Assembly (NCBI GenBank): GCA_963728965.1
Contig: CAVSMH010000002.1
Span: 1-64,000, forward strand
From: DASQZT01 sp963728965
GTDB taxonomy: Bacteria; Acidobacteriota; Terriglobia; Bryobacterales; Bryobacteraceae
Reading direction: 5' to 3'
Length of the DNA stretch: 64,000 nucleotides
In this document: positions 26,711 through 34,676 of the stretch, one piece after another
Layout: each line of letters begins with the position of its first letter
Numbering within the stretch: position 1 is the first letter of the stretch
Translations under genes and position numbers: made by a program
Notes under the pieces: generated by a model
What the model was told of the DNA's origin: nothing
Databases searched by the model: none
Seen by the model: only the letters and a program-made list of their open reading frames with translations

Positions 26711-26967
26711 TGATAGCCCCTGATCTCGCTCCCGTTCCCAGTCCCGTTCTCAGAGTGGGTCACTTCAGGCCATCTTTACTGGTCTATTCTTGCCGAGCGC
26801 CCAAGCGTCCATCTGAAAGCAATTATGCATTCAGAATTGAACGTTAGTCAAGCCTTTCTGCGAACGCGAAAATAGAAACGATTCAAGTGGCTATTCGGCT
26901 GAACGATTCACTCGTGCCTTTTCATCGCCCTGGCGTCTTCTGTGGAAATGATGTTGCGAGACGGCTG

Positions 26968-27076
26968 GCGCGGTCGGGTCAACCATGTCGATGAGATCGA
27001 TTTTCCCGGTCCGGGCGAGGTGACTATAGTCCCACATCTCGCGAATTAATGTGTAGGCATCGTGCCCGGCAATCAT
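26968..27076 (-). pseudogene. small ORF downstream of the ankyrin gene, cut by IS insertion
   Basis: ATG 27076 overlaps the ankyrin-gene stop as ATGA. It reads MIAGHDAYTLIREMWDYSHL, then ARTGKIDLIDMVDP, and enters IS copy B. Across the three GCGCGGTCG repeats the frame continues in the left flank at 16544-16519 (TAPALLTRL). Across the CTAG flanks of the IS1182-like element it continues at 12426 (VSCHVRAHK, stop near 12395). The reconstructed product is about 52 aa. No family is recognised; coupling to the ankyrin gene suggests a paired function. Confidence 0.55.
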
Positions 27077-27795
27077 CTTTGCAAAGAGTGTAGTAGCGCG
27101 ATCTTGGGAAGCGCGTCGTCGCCCGCGAACCTCCTCGGACGTTGGCCAGTGAAACGCCAGGACTTTCCGGTGCGATCCCCAGGGATTGCCGCCAGTAGAT
27201 CCTCAGGCCCGTCAGCAAGATCAAAGAACCACGGCAACCCAGCCCTTACCGCTTCTAACGCGATGGCTGGAAACCTTTGCACGTCGATCTGCTTGATCCA
27301 ACCTTCGAAGGAGGTGAAGGGGATCTCAGTCTCCAGAGGCGCCTCCGCCCACGACAGTTCAATTATCCGATCAGGGTTGTCAACCTTTTCGGTCCCGGCC
27401 AATCTGATTTCCGTTTCATCGCCTCTAACGCCAACAACCCATCCGAGGCGATCGAGTTGCTGATTTCGCCGCTGTTCCCGGTGACTGGAGAGCCAACATT
27501 GAATGAGGCGAGCCGTCCCCTCGTGACCCTTTACAGTTGCGGCGGCGAGCGGCTTAGAGCCATCAAAATCGCCACGATCCGGGTCCGCTCCGGCTGCGAA
27601 TAATGCTTCCGCGATTTCTTCGAAGCCTAGCATCGCTGCGTGAAGCAGCGGAGTAGCGCCCCAAGGTTCTCCCCAGCAATTCGGATCTGCTCCTGCGCTT
27701 AGCAGTTGCTGTACGCGATCCAAACATCGAGTCTGAACCGCCTCCGCAAGTCTCCGATTGAGCGCGCGCTGTTCCGCCTCCCGATCAGATTCCAT
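27073..27795 (-). CDS. ankyrin-repeat protein
   Basis: 240 aa. The N-terminal third carries ankyrin repeats: LAEAVQTRCLDRVQQLLSAG, ADPNCWGEPWGATPLLHAAM, LGFEEIAEALFAAGADPDRG, then GSKPLAAATVKGHEGTARLI. The rest (residues 100-240) is of unknown type and contains TEIPFTSFEGWIKQIDVQRF. No signal peptide. The stop overlaps the start of the small ORF. Ankyrin proteins of this kind often occur as immunity proteins or with toxin domains; that is only a suggestion here. Confidence 0.78.
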   Translation of the reverse strand: MESDREAEQRALNRRLAEAVQTRCLDRVQQLLSAGADPNCWGEPWGATPLLHAAMLGFEEIAEALFAAGADPDRGDFDGSKPLAAATVKGHEGTARLIQCWLSSHREQRRNQQLDRLGWVVGVRGDETEIRLAGTEKVDNPDRIIELSWAEAPLETEIPFTSFEGWIKQIDVQRFPAIALEAVRAGLPWFFDLADGPEDLLAAIPGDRTGKSWRFTGQRPRRFAGDDALPKIALLHSLQR

Positions 27796-27887
27796 CGATC
27801 ACATTCTCTTTTCGGGCGATCCCGAGATGATTTACCACCCCTACCCTGCCGACGAATTCCAGCACAGGGCTAAGCCTCTCAGCTTGA

Positions 27888-28462
27888 TTATACGTGCGAT
27901 GCCGAGCGTTGCACTCCCGTCCGGTCTTCACGCACGCGCGCCGAAATGTCACGTTGCTGGTGATCCAACTCCCCAGCCTCCGCGCCGGCCAGCCGCCTAT
28001 GGGCACGGTTCACGATCGCGGTGACCATCTCCAGATCGCGGATCAGTTCAGCGGCGCCCCCCGGCGGAGCTTTTTCTTGCCGCTGCGTTTTAAAAAACAG
28101 CCCCGGATCGTCAAGAATGCGTTTGCGGATGGCGGCCGATCCTCGCCGCCAGGCGGCATACAGTTGCCCGGCTTCGCGTGTATTGCAGCGATGCTCGGCG
28201 AAGATCGCTGCCATCCGCTGGCAATCCTCCAAGCTCTGGCGGGCCACCGGCACCAGAAACTTCATGGCTACCTGCGCCGTGACCTTGCCCTCGCGTACCT
28301 GCTGCTGAATCGCCTCCGGCAACAGTTCGACTAATGCCAACCCCCGCGATACCCACGTCACGCTGCGATCGAAGCGTCGCGCCAACTCGTCCAGGCTGTA
28401 GTCGAACCGCTGCTCCATCGCGGCAAGCAACCAGCCACTTCCAACGCGGTTTCTTGCTCTGT
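27888..28462 (-). pseudogene. second ParB-like gene copy, truncated at both ends
   Basis: The frame reads FDYSLDELARRFDRSVTWVS, LVELLPEAIQQQVREGKV, AQVAMKFLVPVARQSLEDCQ, then LDDPGLFFKTQRQEKAPPGG and IVNRAHRRLAGAEAGELDHQ. By eye roughly four in five residues match the ParB-like protein at 23260. The N-terminal IDG domain is missing, there is a frameshift around 28450 (TEQETALEV lies in another frame), and the end is replaced by unrelated codons from about 27955. No istA or istB remnant of this copy remains nearby. It shows that the transposon type has visited this locus more than once. Confidence 0.82.
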
Positions 28463-28475
28463 AACGGGCGCTTGG

Positions 28476-28751
28476 GTGACGGAACAAATCGCCAGAATAA
28501 AGCGGGGTGTCCGGTTCGGGACCTATCGTGAAGTGCCTGGAATCGGCGCGCGGTCGTTCTTGTACACCGTTCGGGCGTCGGGCGCCGTCTTGTGTGTTTT
28601 CGGAAGCGACTACTACTTGCAGATTTCACTCTATCGGATGGGAAAAGACTCCCAAATCACAACCGTCCTCGCGAAGTTGGCGGGAATGTCGATTCAACAG
28701 CTTGCCTGTTTTCAGCACCCGGCGATCAGCCAGAACAGCATCCGCCATTAA
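28476..28751 (+). CDS. hypothetical protein
   Basis: Up to 91 aa. It reads GVRFGTYREVPGIGARSFLY, then TVRASGAVLCVFGSDYYLQI and TTVLAKLAGMSIQQLACFQH. The composition is protein-like, but no family is recognised. It starts at the junction with the ParB remnant, so the N-terminus may be artificial. Confidence 0.35.
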   Translation: MTEQIARIKRGVRFGTYREVPGIGARSFLYTVRASGAVLCVFGSDYYLQISLYRMGKDSQITTVLAKLAGMSIQQLACFQHPAISQNSIRH

Positions 28752-29237
28752 TTACAGGGCTCCTGGTATTGCGCTTTCAGCTACCCGTGCTACGAACCGC
28801 GGTTGGCCGGCCCCCCCTTGGGATGACTCGCTCTAATAAGGGACAACTCAATGTTGCACGCTGTTAATTCGTAATTGGCCGGAGGCGATTGCAGTTTCAA
28901 AGAGTGTTCACTCCACCGGTAATTCTCCAGTTTGATGGCTGCCAACGCCGAAATTCACGTCACATCAACCGCATAGCACGTTCGACAGCCCCGACGGGAA
29001 CGCACCCGAAACGGCCAAAGTTCGAAAAGTTCCCCTATGCCCCGCCAGTTATCAAAATCGCCCGGCGAGACTGTCAGCGCCGCCGCCGCAGTCCCCTTCG
29101 GGCAATACTAACTACTTTCCGGCGCAAAAATGAGCCATTAAGCCCTTTCGATCCAGTACCTGCGGCGACGGAGTTCTGCAAGAACGTACAGAAAGCGTCG
29201 CCGCGCGACAACCGCCGGCAGCCAGGGTTCGCGTTAT
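28752..29237. other. intergenic stretch without recognisable genes
   Basis: Short open frames here have no recognisable motif and no ribosome-binding site. I see no strong repeat or RNA. It separates the ParB remnant from the ISNCY element and may be old, eroded sequence. Confidence 0.5.
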
Positions 29238-29316
29238 CCTCCAAAAACATTTTTCGTGGGTGATGTCATTTTTCTGTTGACTCTCAAATGAGACGGGCAT
29301 ATCTTAATATTAAGCT

Positions 29317-29673
29317 ATGCTTAAGAAGCAGCGACTCATTCAACGCCTCCTCCAGGCCACCGAATCCATGGTTCAGGGTGGCCTGTCGGAGACCTCCCGC
29401 CGCTGCGGCAATCCTAACTGCATCTGTGCTCGCGATCCCAAACGCCTGCACGGACCGCATCTCTACATTACTTATAGAGAACGCGGCAAGAGCCGTTCTT
29501 TGTACGTCCCGCCGGAGCATGCCGATATCGCTCGCCAAGCACAGCTATCGTGGGCGGCGTTTTGGGAGATCGGTTGTTCCCTGGCCGAGTTGAATCGTGA
29601 CCGACTTCGGAAGCAGTGGCAGCAGGCAAAACAATCACGCACGCCAGCCAAGGGTAGGAACCAACTCCCATGA
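29317..29673 (+). CDS. small Cys-rich accessory protein (DUF6788-like) before the ISNCY transposase
   Basis: 118 aa. The core is ESMVQGGLSETSRRCGNPNC, then ICARDPKRLHGPHLYITYRE, again R-R-C-G-x-P-x-C-x-C, followed by a GKSRSLYVPPEHADIARQAQ helix. It shares this motif with the protein at 17919 but little else. The stop overlaps the transposase start as ATGA, a sign of coupled translation. Role in transposition unknown; the Cys cluster may bind metal. Confidence 0.75.
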   Translation: MLKKQRLIQRLLQATESMVQGGLSETSRRCGNPNCICARDPKRLHGPHLYITYRERGKSRSLYVPPEHADIARQAQLSWAAFWEIGCSLAELNRDRLRKQWQQAKQSRTPAKGRNQLP

Positions 29674-31082
29674 TTGAGGCTCGGCGGCAGCAACGTCACT
29701 TCGGCGACGGTCTCATCGCCGAGGAAGTAGCCGACCTGCGAGAGGAATGGATGACCCATGCCGACCAGGTTCTGGAGGATGAACATCTGGTCTCAGCCGT
29801 GTACGAGGCTCTGGCTCGACGCAGCCCGAAGAGCCGCACCCGCGGCCGGCGGGGCACGCCGGCTGAAGTGGTTTTGCGGCTGCTGTTACTGAAACATATC
29901 CGCAACTGGAGCTACGAGGTGTTGGAGCGCGAGGTCCGGGCCAATCTGGTATATCGCGATTTCACGCGGGTGGGAGCCGCGAAAGCGCCCGATGCCAAGA
30001 CCATGGGTCGCTGGGGATTGGCGCTGGGAGCGGAAGGGGTCGAAAAGATTCATGAACGAGTGGTGGAGATCGCCAAAGAAAACCAAGTAGTGAAGGGGCG
30101 CAAGATGCGCCTGGATACCACGGTGGTGGAAACGAACATCCACTACCCGACCGACAGCAATCTGCTGGGCGATGGCGTGCGTGTCCTGATCCGCGCGATG
30201 AAGCGGATCGGAGAGATCGCCGGGCAACAGGGAGCCAAACTCCGTGATCGGAGCCGGAGCGTAAAGTTCCGCATTTTGGAAATCGGGCGCGTGGCGCGCA
30301 CCAAGGGGGGACCGAACCGGGAGCGCTTGCAACGGGGATATGAAAAGCTGTTGTCTGCAGTCGGGCGGGTGGTCGGGCAAGCCAAACGATTTTCCCGCGA
30401 GATTACCAAAGGCGTAAAACATTCCGCGGACGTGATGCAGCAAGCGGCTCTCGATGGTCTGCGAAAAGAACTGGACAGGATCGTACCGCGAGTCCAGCAG
30501 GTGATGCGACAAGCCAAACAGCGGATCTTCGGCGGTGACACCCACGTTTCCGAGAAACTGGTGAGCATCTTCGAGCCTACGACTGAGATCATTCGCAAGG
30601 GCAAGGCGAGTAAGCCAACCGAGTTCGGCAAGATGGTCAAAATCCAGGAAGGCGAGAATCAGATCATCACCGACTATGCCGTGTATGAAAAGCGGCCCAG
30701 TGACTCAGAGTTGGTGATTCCAGCCATCGATGCGCATGAGAAAAAACTGGGCTGCATTCCCCACTTGTTGGCGGGCGATGCTGCATTCTACTCCGCCAAG
30801 AATGAAACTGCCGCGCACCAAAGAGGTGTCAAGCGCGTATGTATCCCGAATCGCTCCACAAAAAACCCGGAGCGGAAGCGCGAACAAAAGAAGCGCTGGT
30901 TTAAACAAGGGCAGAAATGGCGGACCGGTTGCGAGGGTCGCATCAGTGTCCTTAAGCGCCGGCATGGTCTTCGGCGATGCATCTACCGGGGCGACAGTGG
31001 AATGAAGCGGTGGGTTGGCTTAGGCGTAATCGCTGACAATCTCCACCACCTTGGAGCGGTGTTAGGCGAACGCAAAAAGTGA
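29670..31082 (+). CDS. ISNCY-type DDE transposase
   Basis: 470 aa. The N-terminus has PAEVVLRLLLLKHIRNWSYE and LVYRDFTRVGAAKAPDAKTM, a region shared with IS5/IS1182-like and ISNCY enzymes. The first acidic residue lies in GRKMRLDTTVVETNIHYPTD, the second in HLLAGDAAFYSAKNE, the Glu in TGCEGRISVLKRRHGLRRC. A long helical insertion (residues 180-280) separates the first two, as in the ISNCY/ISDol1 group. Intact. Confidence 0.85.
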   Translation: MIEARRQQRHFGDGLIAEEVADLREEWMTHADQVLEDEHLVSAVYEALARRSPKSRTRGRRGTPAEVVLRLLLLKHIRNWSYEVLEREVRANLVYRDFTRVGAAKAPDAKTMGRWGLALGAEGVEKIHERVVEIAKENQVVKGRKMRLDTTVVETNIHYPTDSNLLGDGVRVLIRAMKRIGEIAGQQGAKLRDRSRSVKFRILEIGRVARTKGGPNRERLQRGYEKLLSAVGRVVGQAKRFSREITKGVKHSADVMQQAALDGLRKELDRIVPRVQQVMRQAKQRIFGGDTHVSEKLVSIFEPTTEIIRKGKASKPTEFGKMVKIQEGENQIITDYAVYEKRPSDSELVIPAIDAHEKKLGCIPHLLAGDAAFYSAKNETAAHQRGVKRVCIPNRSTKNPERKREQKKRWFKQGQKWRTGCEGRISVLKRRHGLRRCIYRGDSGMKRWVGLGVIADNLHHLGAVLGERKK

Positions 31083-31115
31083 ATTTTCGAAGCACCCCAA
31101 AATCAGCTACTTGAA

Positions 31116-31144
31116 AGCCCGGCGCTCAGCCCACCGGGCTTTTC
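31116..31144 (+). terminator. intrinsic terminator after the ISNCY transposase
   Basis: AGCCCGG (31116-31122) pairs with CCGGGCT (31134-31140), followed by TTTT. It lies 34 bases after the transposase stop. Confidence 0.75.
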
Positions 31145-31211
31145 GTCGTTTCTGACACCGCGCGCCGGTGGTCAGAACTCACCAGAAAACGAATTTTGCG
31201 CCAGAAAGTAA

Positions 31212-33524
31212 CTATTCCGAAACGAAGAATACGGACGTCGTCGAGGGCAGAACGAGCCGCACCGTCGTGGTCGTGTCACTCTGAGATACTTCTGCCGGCT
31301 GTTGCGCTGCTCCAGTGTGCGGATTCCAAATGCGAAGCGTCTTCTTCCCGCGCAAGATCACTTTCGTGTCTACAGCCCCCGCGGACGAGTTGGCGAAAAA
31401 GTAAATATCGTGCCCGTCTTTGACTTTGTGGATGTAGGTCAGCGCGCCATCATAGTCCGGTCCGACCTTGGGTGTTACGATCGGCTGCTGCATGTCCACA
31501 TCCCGCTGCGGCAGAACCTGCCGCAGGGCAAAGTCCATCAGCCAGGGCTGGGTGTTCGAGATGAACAGCGATTGGCCGCCCGCTTCATTCTTGCGAGTGT
31601 AATACCAGAAGACGTACAAATTCCGGCGGTCCTGCGCGCGGCGCAGGTCGGCTCTCAACGGTTCGTCGGGAGACACTCCGAAAACGTCGTAAATGGCGCG
31701 GCGCACCTCGTCGTCCCTGCCGAATTCCGCCGAGCGGGTGGGCAGCAGGCCGGTGGCGACCACTTTGCCGCCACTCACGTAGAACTCGCGGATCCGCGCC
31801 GCGGCGGCCGCCGAGATAGTGTCGCCCGCCGGCACGAACAAAACGCTGAACTCTTCGCGATTCTCCCCGTTGTTCAGAACGATCCTGCCGTTCGCGACGG
31901 TCGAACGGCTCACCAGCACGTCGGGATGAAGATAGGTGTAATCGACCCCCAGGCCCCGGAATAGCGATTCGCCCAGGTTCTGATAGTCGAAACCGTAAAC
32001 TGGGCCGCCCTCCCGGGCGTAAGCAGTCTCCATGATCTGCGGCGCCGGCTCTCCGGCGCTCGTCGGAAACTGCACGCCCCCCACATTCCGGTATGCCGCG
32101 AGCAGCGAGGCCGAAGGATACAACACTGCGATATCCGCAACGTGCCTCCCGTGCTGGAGCAAATGGCTGAGGCGGCCCACATAGTCGTTCAGTTCCGCTC
32201 GTTTGGGCTGCACCGTCCGGGCGGGAACTTGAAAGTTGACGCCCATGGCGAATTGGTCCATTGCCACCGCGTAGGCGATCTTCTCGTTGAGATTGCGGTA
32301 AGCCGCGTACGTTTCGGCTGCCGCCACCGGCTTGTCCCAGTTGAACGCGGACGAGGTTACAATCTTGTACGCGACATTGGTACGGCCCCACCACCAGATA
32401 TCGTCAACGATCGGGACAGCCTGGTGTTCAAACACCTTCATCAGGTCGCCATTGAGGGGCGTCGGGTTGACGGGCTCCTCCTGGTCGAGATGCCCTCCGA
32501 ACCGCAGGTGGCGGGCGGCGCACCAGTCGTTCAGTTTCTGAATGAAGTTCGCGCGGAAAAGCTCGCCCCGGAAGCCGAAGAGGGCATTGCGCGCCGCGCT
32601 CGTCTGCGGGCCGATGTCGTACCAGAGCGCAGGGTAATATTTCATCGGCGAGAATCCGTATTTCTGCTCAAATTTGACGTTGAATTCGGCCGTCCACATG
32701 CGGTCCTGTTGGTGCATCGATGGCTCGTCGTAGAACGTCTGCGTGATCAGGCTGCCGAAATACTGGCCGAAGTTCTTCTCGTACTGCCGGTACGTCATCG
32801 AGAGGTAGGCATCCACAGCCTTGTCGTCCAGGTAATCGACGACACGCGCCCGAGCTTCCGGGAGATAGAAAACCATCGCCTTCCACCTGCCTCTGGGAAG
32901 TTCGAACGCGACTGTGTCGCCGCGCTTGCGATCGCTCGCATCGATCAGTTCGTGTGTATCGCGGTTCATCAGCACGGCTCCCACGTAAATGCCTTTCGGA
33001 ACGGCGAGTTCGATGCGCGAAGGCCCGGAGGCGTCCCGCTCCAACAGGTTCAGGCTCTTGGCCATGTATTGCGGATACTGCGCCGCTAGCTGGCCGGCCA
33101 CGGTGCCGCTGGGAAACGCGTAATCGTCATACAGCACTACCTCGAGGCCCTGCTTCTTCGCCTCTGCCAGTGCGAGTTGGTAAAGGCGGAATTACTCGGG
33201 GCTGAGGAACGGCACGGCCGCCTGCGCGCCCGGCCGGACCCCGCCGGCTTCGATGAAAAAGCCGCCATAGTTCAGCCTGGCCATTTCCTGAATGCCCGAA
33301 ATCACGTATTGGTCGGTCAGCGCATTCAGCGGAAAGCTCCACATCGCATGGCCGCGGTACGAGGCCGGCGGCCGCAGGAAGATGGCGGGGTCGAAGCTGC
33401 TGGCGGCCGGTTGTGCAGAGCAGGGCCAAAGTGATACGAGAAGGATGGAAAAGGTGTTGAACCACTTGCGGCGGAACTGCAACTCGGGGCCTCCCAGGGA
33501 GAAAAAGTTCTGAAAGCCCAGCAT
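31212..33524 (-). pseudogene. secreted glycoside hydrolase (GH106-like) with one in-frame stop
   Basis: From ATG 33524 a signal peptide (KWFNTFSILLVSLWPCSA) leads into FDPAIFLRPPASYRGHAMWS, a start typical of bacterial rhamnosidase-like hydrolases. At 33192-33194 a TAA interrupts LSPE-stop-FRLYQLALAEAKKQGLE, and the same frame then runs unbroken to 31212. The rest includes FYDEPSMHQQDRMWTAEF, GHLDQEEPVNPTPLNGDLMK and a C-terminal beta domain. A Tyr codon (TAC or TAT) changed to TAA would explain it. Without the stop the protein has about 770 residues. The family name is inferred from overall look. Confidence 0.65.
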
Positions 33525-33740
33525 CTCATAGTGCAGGGCGAGAGCGCGAGATTGCGGGTCGGGCAAGGTCGCCAACGTCTCCCCGGCGCCTTTCTTGTTC
33601 AACGCCCGCGGCCGGTGCCAGGCAGTGCCCGCCTCCCAAGGTCCCCAATCGCGGGGTTCATTCGCCGCCGGAGCTTACTTTACCTCGCTCACAGGTCGAG
33701 CACTACGGCATCCCGATAGCAGACTTCCCCGCTCGCTGCT

Positions 33741-34499
33741 TCATTTCGCAGGTTCCCCGTAGACGTCAAATCGCCGTACCTTCGTAGTTCGCATGGTCCC
33801 GCCGATCCGGTCCTCCAGCGTCAGGGTGCAGCCGCTTGGGCTCATGTCGAAAACCTCTCTGTGAACATTGATCAGCCGACCCTTTTCGAGGCGGTAACGG
33901 TCCACCTGCGAACCGCACCGTCCGGCTCCCCCCAGATAGTGCGCGCTGATCTCATGCGTCTTTGCATCGAAGCCGATGGAATCTGATTTCCGACACCCGT
34001 GATGCCACTCGGCGCCCAGACAGTTTTGCCCCAACACGCGTGTCAACTCGTTCTCGACGAAGCGTCCGGGAACGGGATCGTATACCCAGTACGACCTGCT
34101 TGCCCATTTCCCTGCATATTCCGTAAGGACGGAAAAATCGAGATACCCGTCGAAGTCGACATCCTGCGCCCGGAAGGTGGCGCCAAAATGAATTGGCTGC
34201 CAGGCCATGATCGCCAGCGACTGTAACGCCGTTCCGTCCCCGCAGCCTGCTACCTCAATCTCACCTGCGCGAACCGTGTTGCTGGAACCCACCTGCCATT
34301 TCAACAGGAGGGGAGGAACGGTAATCCGGAACGCCGGTCCACCAGGCTTGACCGTCAGGCGGAAGGCGAGAGAACGCGGCGTCGCGGTGAAGTTGGACTC
34401 TTCCGGAGGACTGGTCGGGAGGTCGTGGCATAAGTCTGCCCACAATGCCAATGTCCCGCAAACAGCCAGCGTACCCAACCGACGCCACATCCCGTCCAT
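33741..34499 (-). CDS. hypothetical secreted protein (FG-GAP-like)
   Basis: 252 aa from ATG 34499, chosen because a signal peptide follows (RRLGTLAVCGTLALWADLC). The middle has FRAQDVDFDGYLDFSVLTEY, an FG-GAP or calcium-loop-like D-x-D-x-D-G-x-x-D site, then SYWVYDPVPGRFVENELTRV. Similar proteins in other bacteria are periplasmic and uncharacterised. Cysteine pairs (CGDG, CLGAEWHHGC) suggest disulfides. It is transcribed towards the glycoside hydrolase but 217 bases separate them. Confidence 0.68.
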   Translation of the reverse strand: MDGMWRRLGTLAVCGTLALWADLCHDLPTSPPEESNFTATPRSLAFRLTVKPGGPAFRITVPPLLLKWQVGSSNTVRAGEIEVAGCGDGTALQSLAIMAWQPIHFGATFRAQDVDFDGYLDFSVLTEYAGKWASRSYWVYDPVPGRFVENELTRVLGQNCLGAEWHHGCRKSDSIGFDAKTHEISAHYLGGAGRCGSQVDRYRLEKGRLINVHREVFDMSPSGCTLTLEDRIGGTMRTTKVRRFDVYGEPAK

Positions 34500-34676
34500 C
34501 CTCGTGGCCTGCTGCCGCCAACACACCCTTGCGAATTGTATCAGGTGATCGGGCCGGGCGCGTGTCTGCAGGTCCACGACTCGCTCCCACGAAATGGAAG
34601 ACCGTGAACGCCATCACAGGCGGGTTGAAAAATGGCAGCCGGCGGTCGATTTGGGCGGAGCCCGTTCGTCTAACTA

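Larger units (their letters stand above)
20157..26805 (+). mobile_element. IS21-like transposon with zinc-finger and ParB-like genes (6.65 kb)
   Basis: The insert is bounded by CGTCC duplications (20152-20156 and 26806-26810) inside IS copy B. The ends are imperfect inverted repeats: CTTCGGCGCGCGGGAAAAGT at the left, and CTTGGGCGCTCGGCAAGAAT read inwards from the right. Each end then carries two GACC-type boxes about 24 bases apart (TGACCCA twice at the left; AGACCA and TGACCCA at the right). The genes are a HEAT-like passenger, then a rightward zinc-finger, ParB-like, istA, istB and small-ORF unit. An IS1634 element sits in the zinc-finger gene. Confidence 0.78.
18434..26967 (-). mobile_element. 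DDE-type insertion sequence, tandem copy B, split by the 6.65-kb transposon
   Basis: This copy begins after the GCGCGGTCG at 18425-18433 and matches copy A almost base for base up to 20156 (CTAACGTCC). It resumes at 26806 (CGTCCATCTGAAAGC) and ends at 26967, followed by a third GCGCGGTCG (26968-26976). CGTCC is duplicated around the insert. Small differences from copy A, including a one-base gain near 18470 and a one-base loss near 20146, show they have begun to diverge. Confidence 0.85.
29238..31190 (+). mobile_element. ISNCY-type insertion sequence
   Basis: It carries the DUF6788-like gene and the transposase, overlapping by 4 bases. The ends are approximate: TTTTTCGTGGGTGA near 29250 resembles, inverted, the CTCACCAGAAAACG near 31180. 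A terminator lies after the transposase. The two genes look intact. Confidence 0.65.

Noticed and set aside
30705..30982. Short minus-strand frames inside the ISNCY transposase
   Set aside because: Overlap fully with an intact transposase; no independent support.
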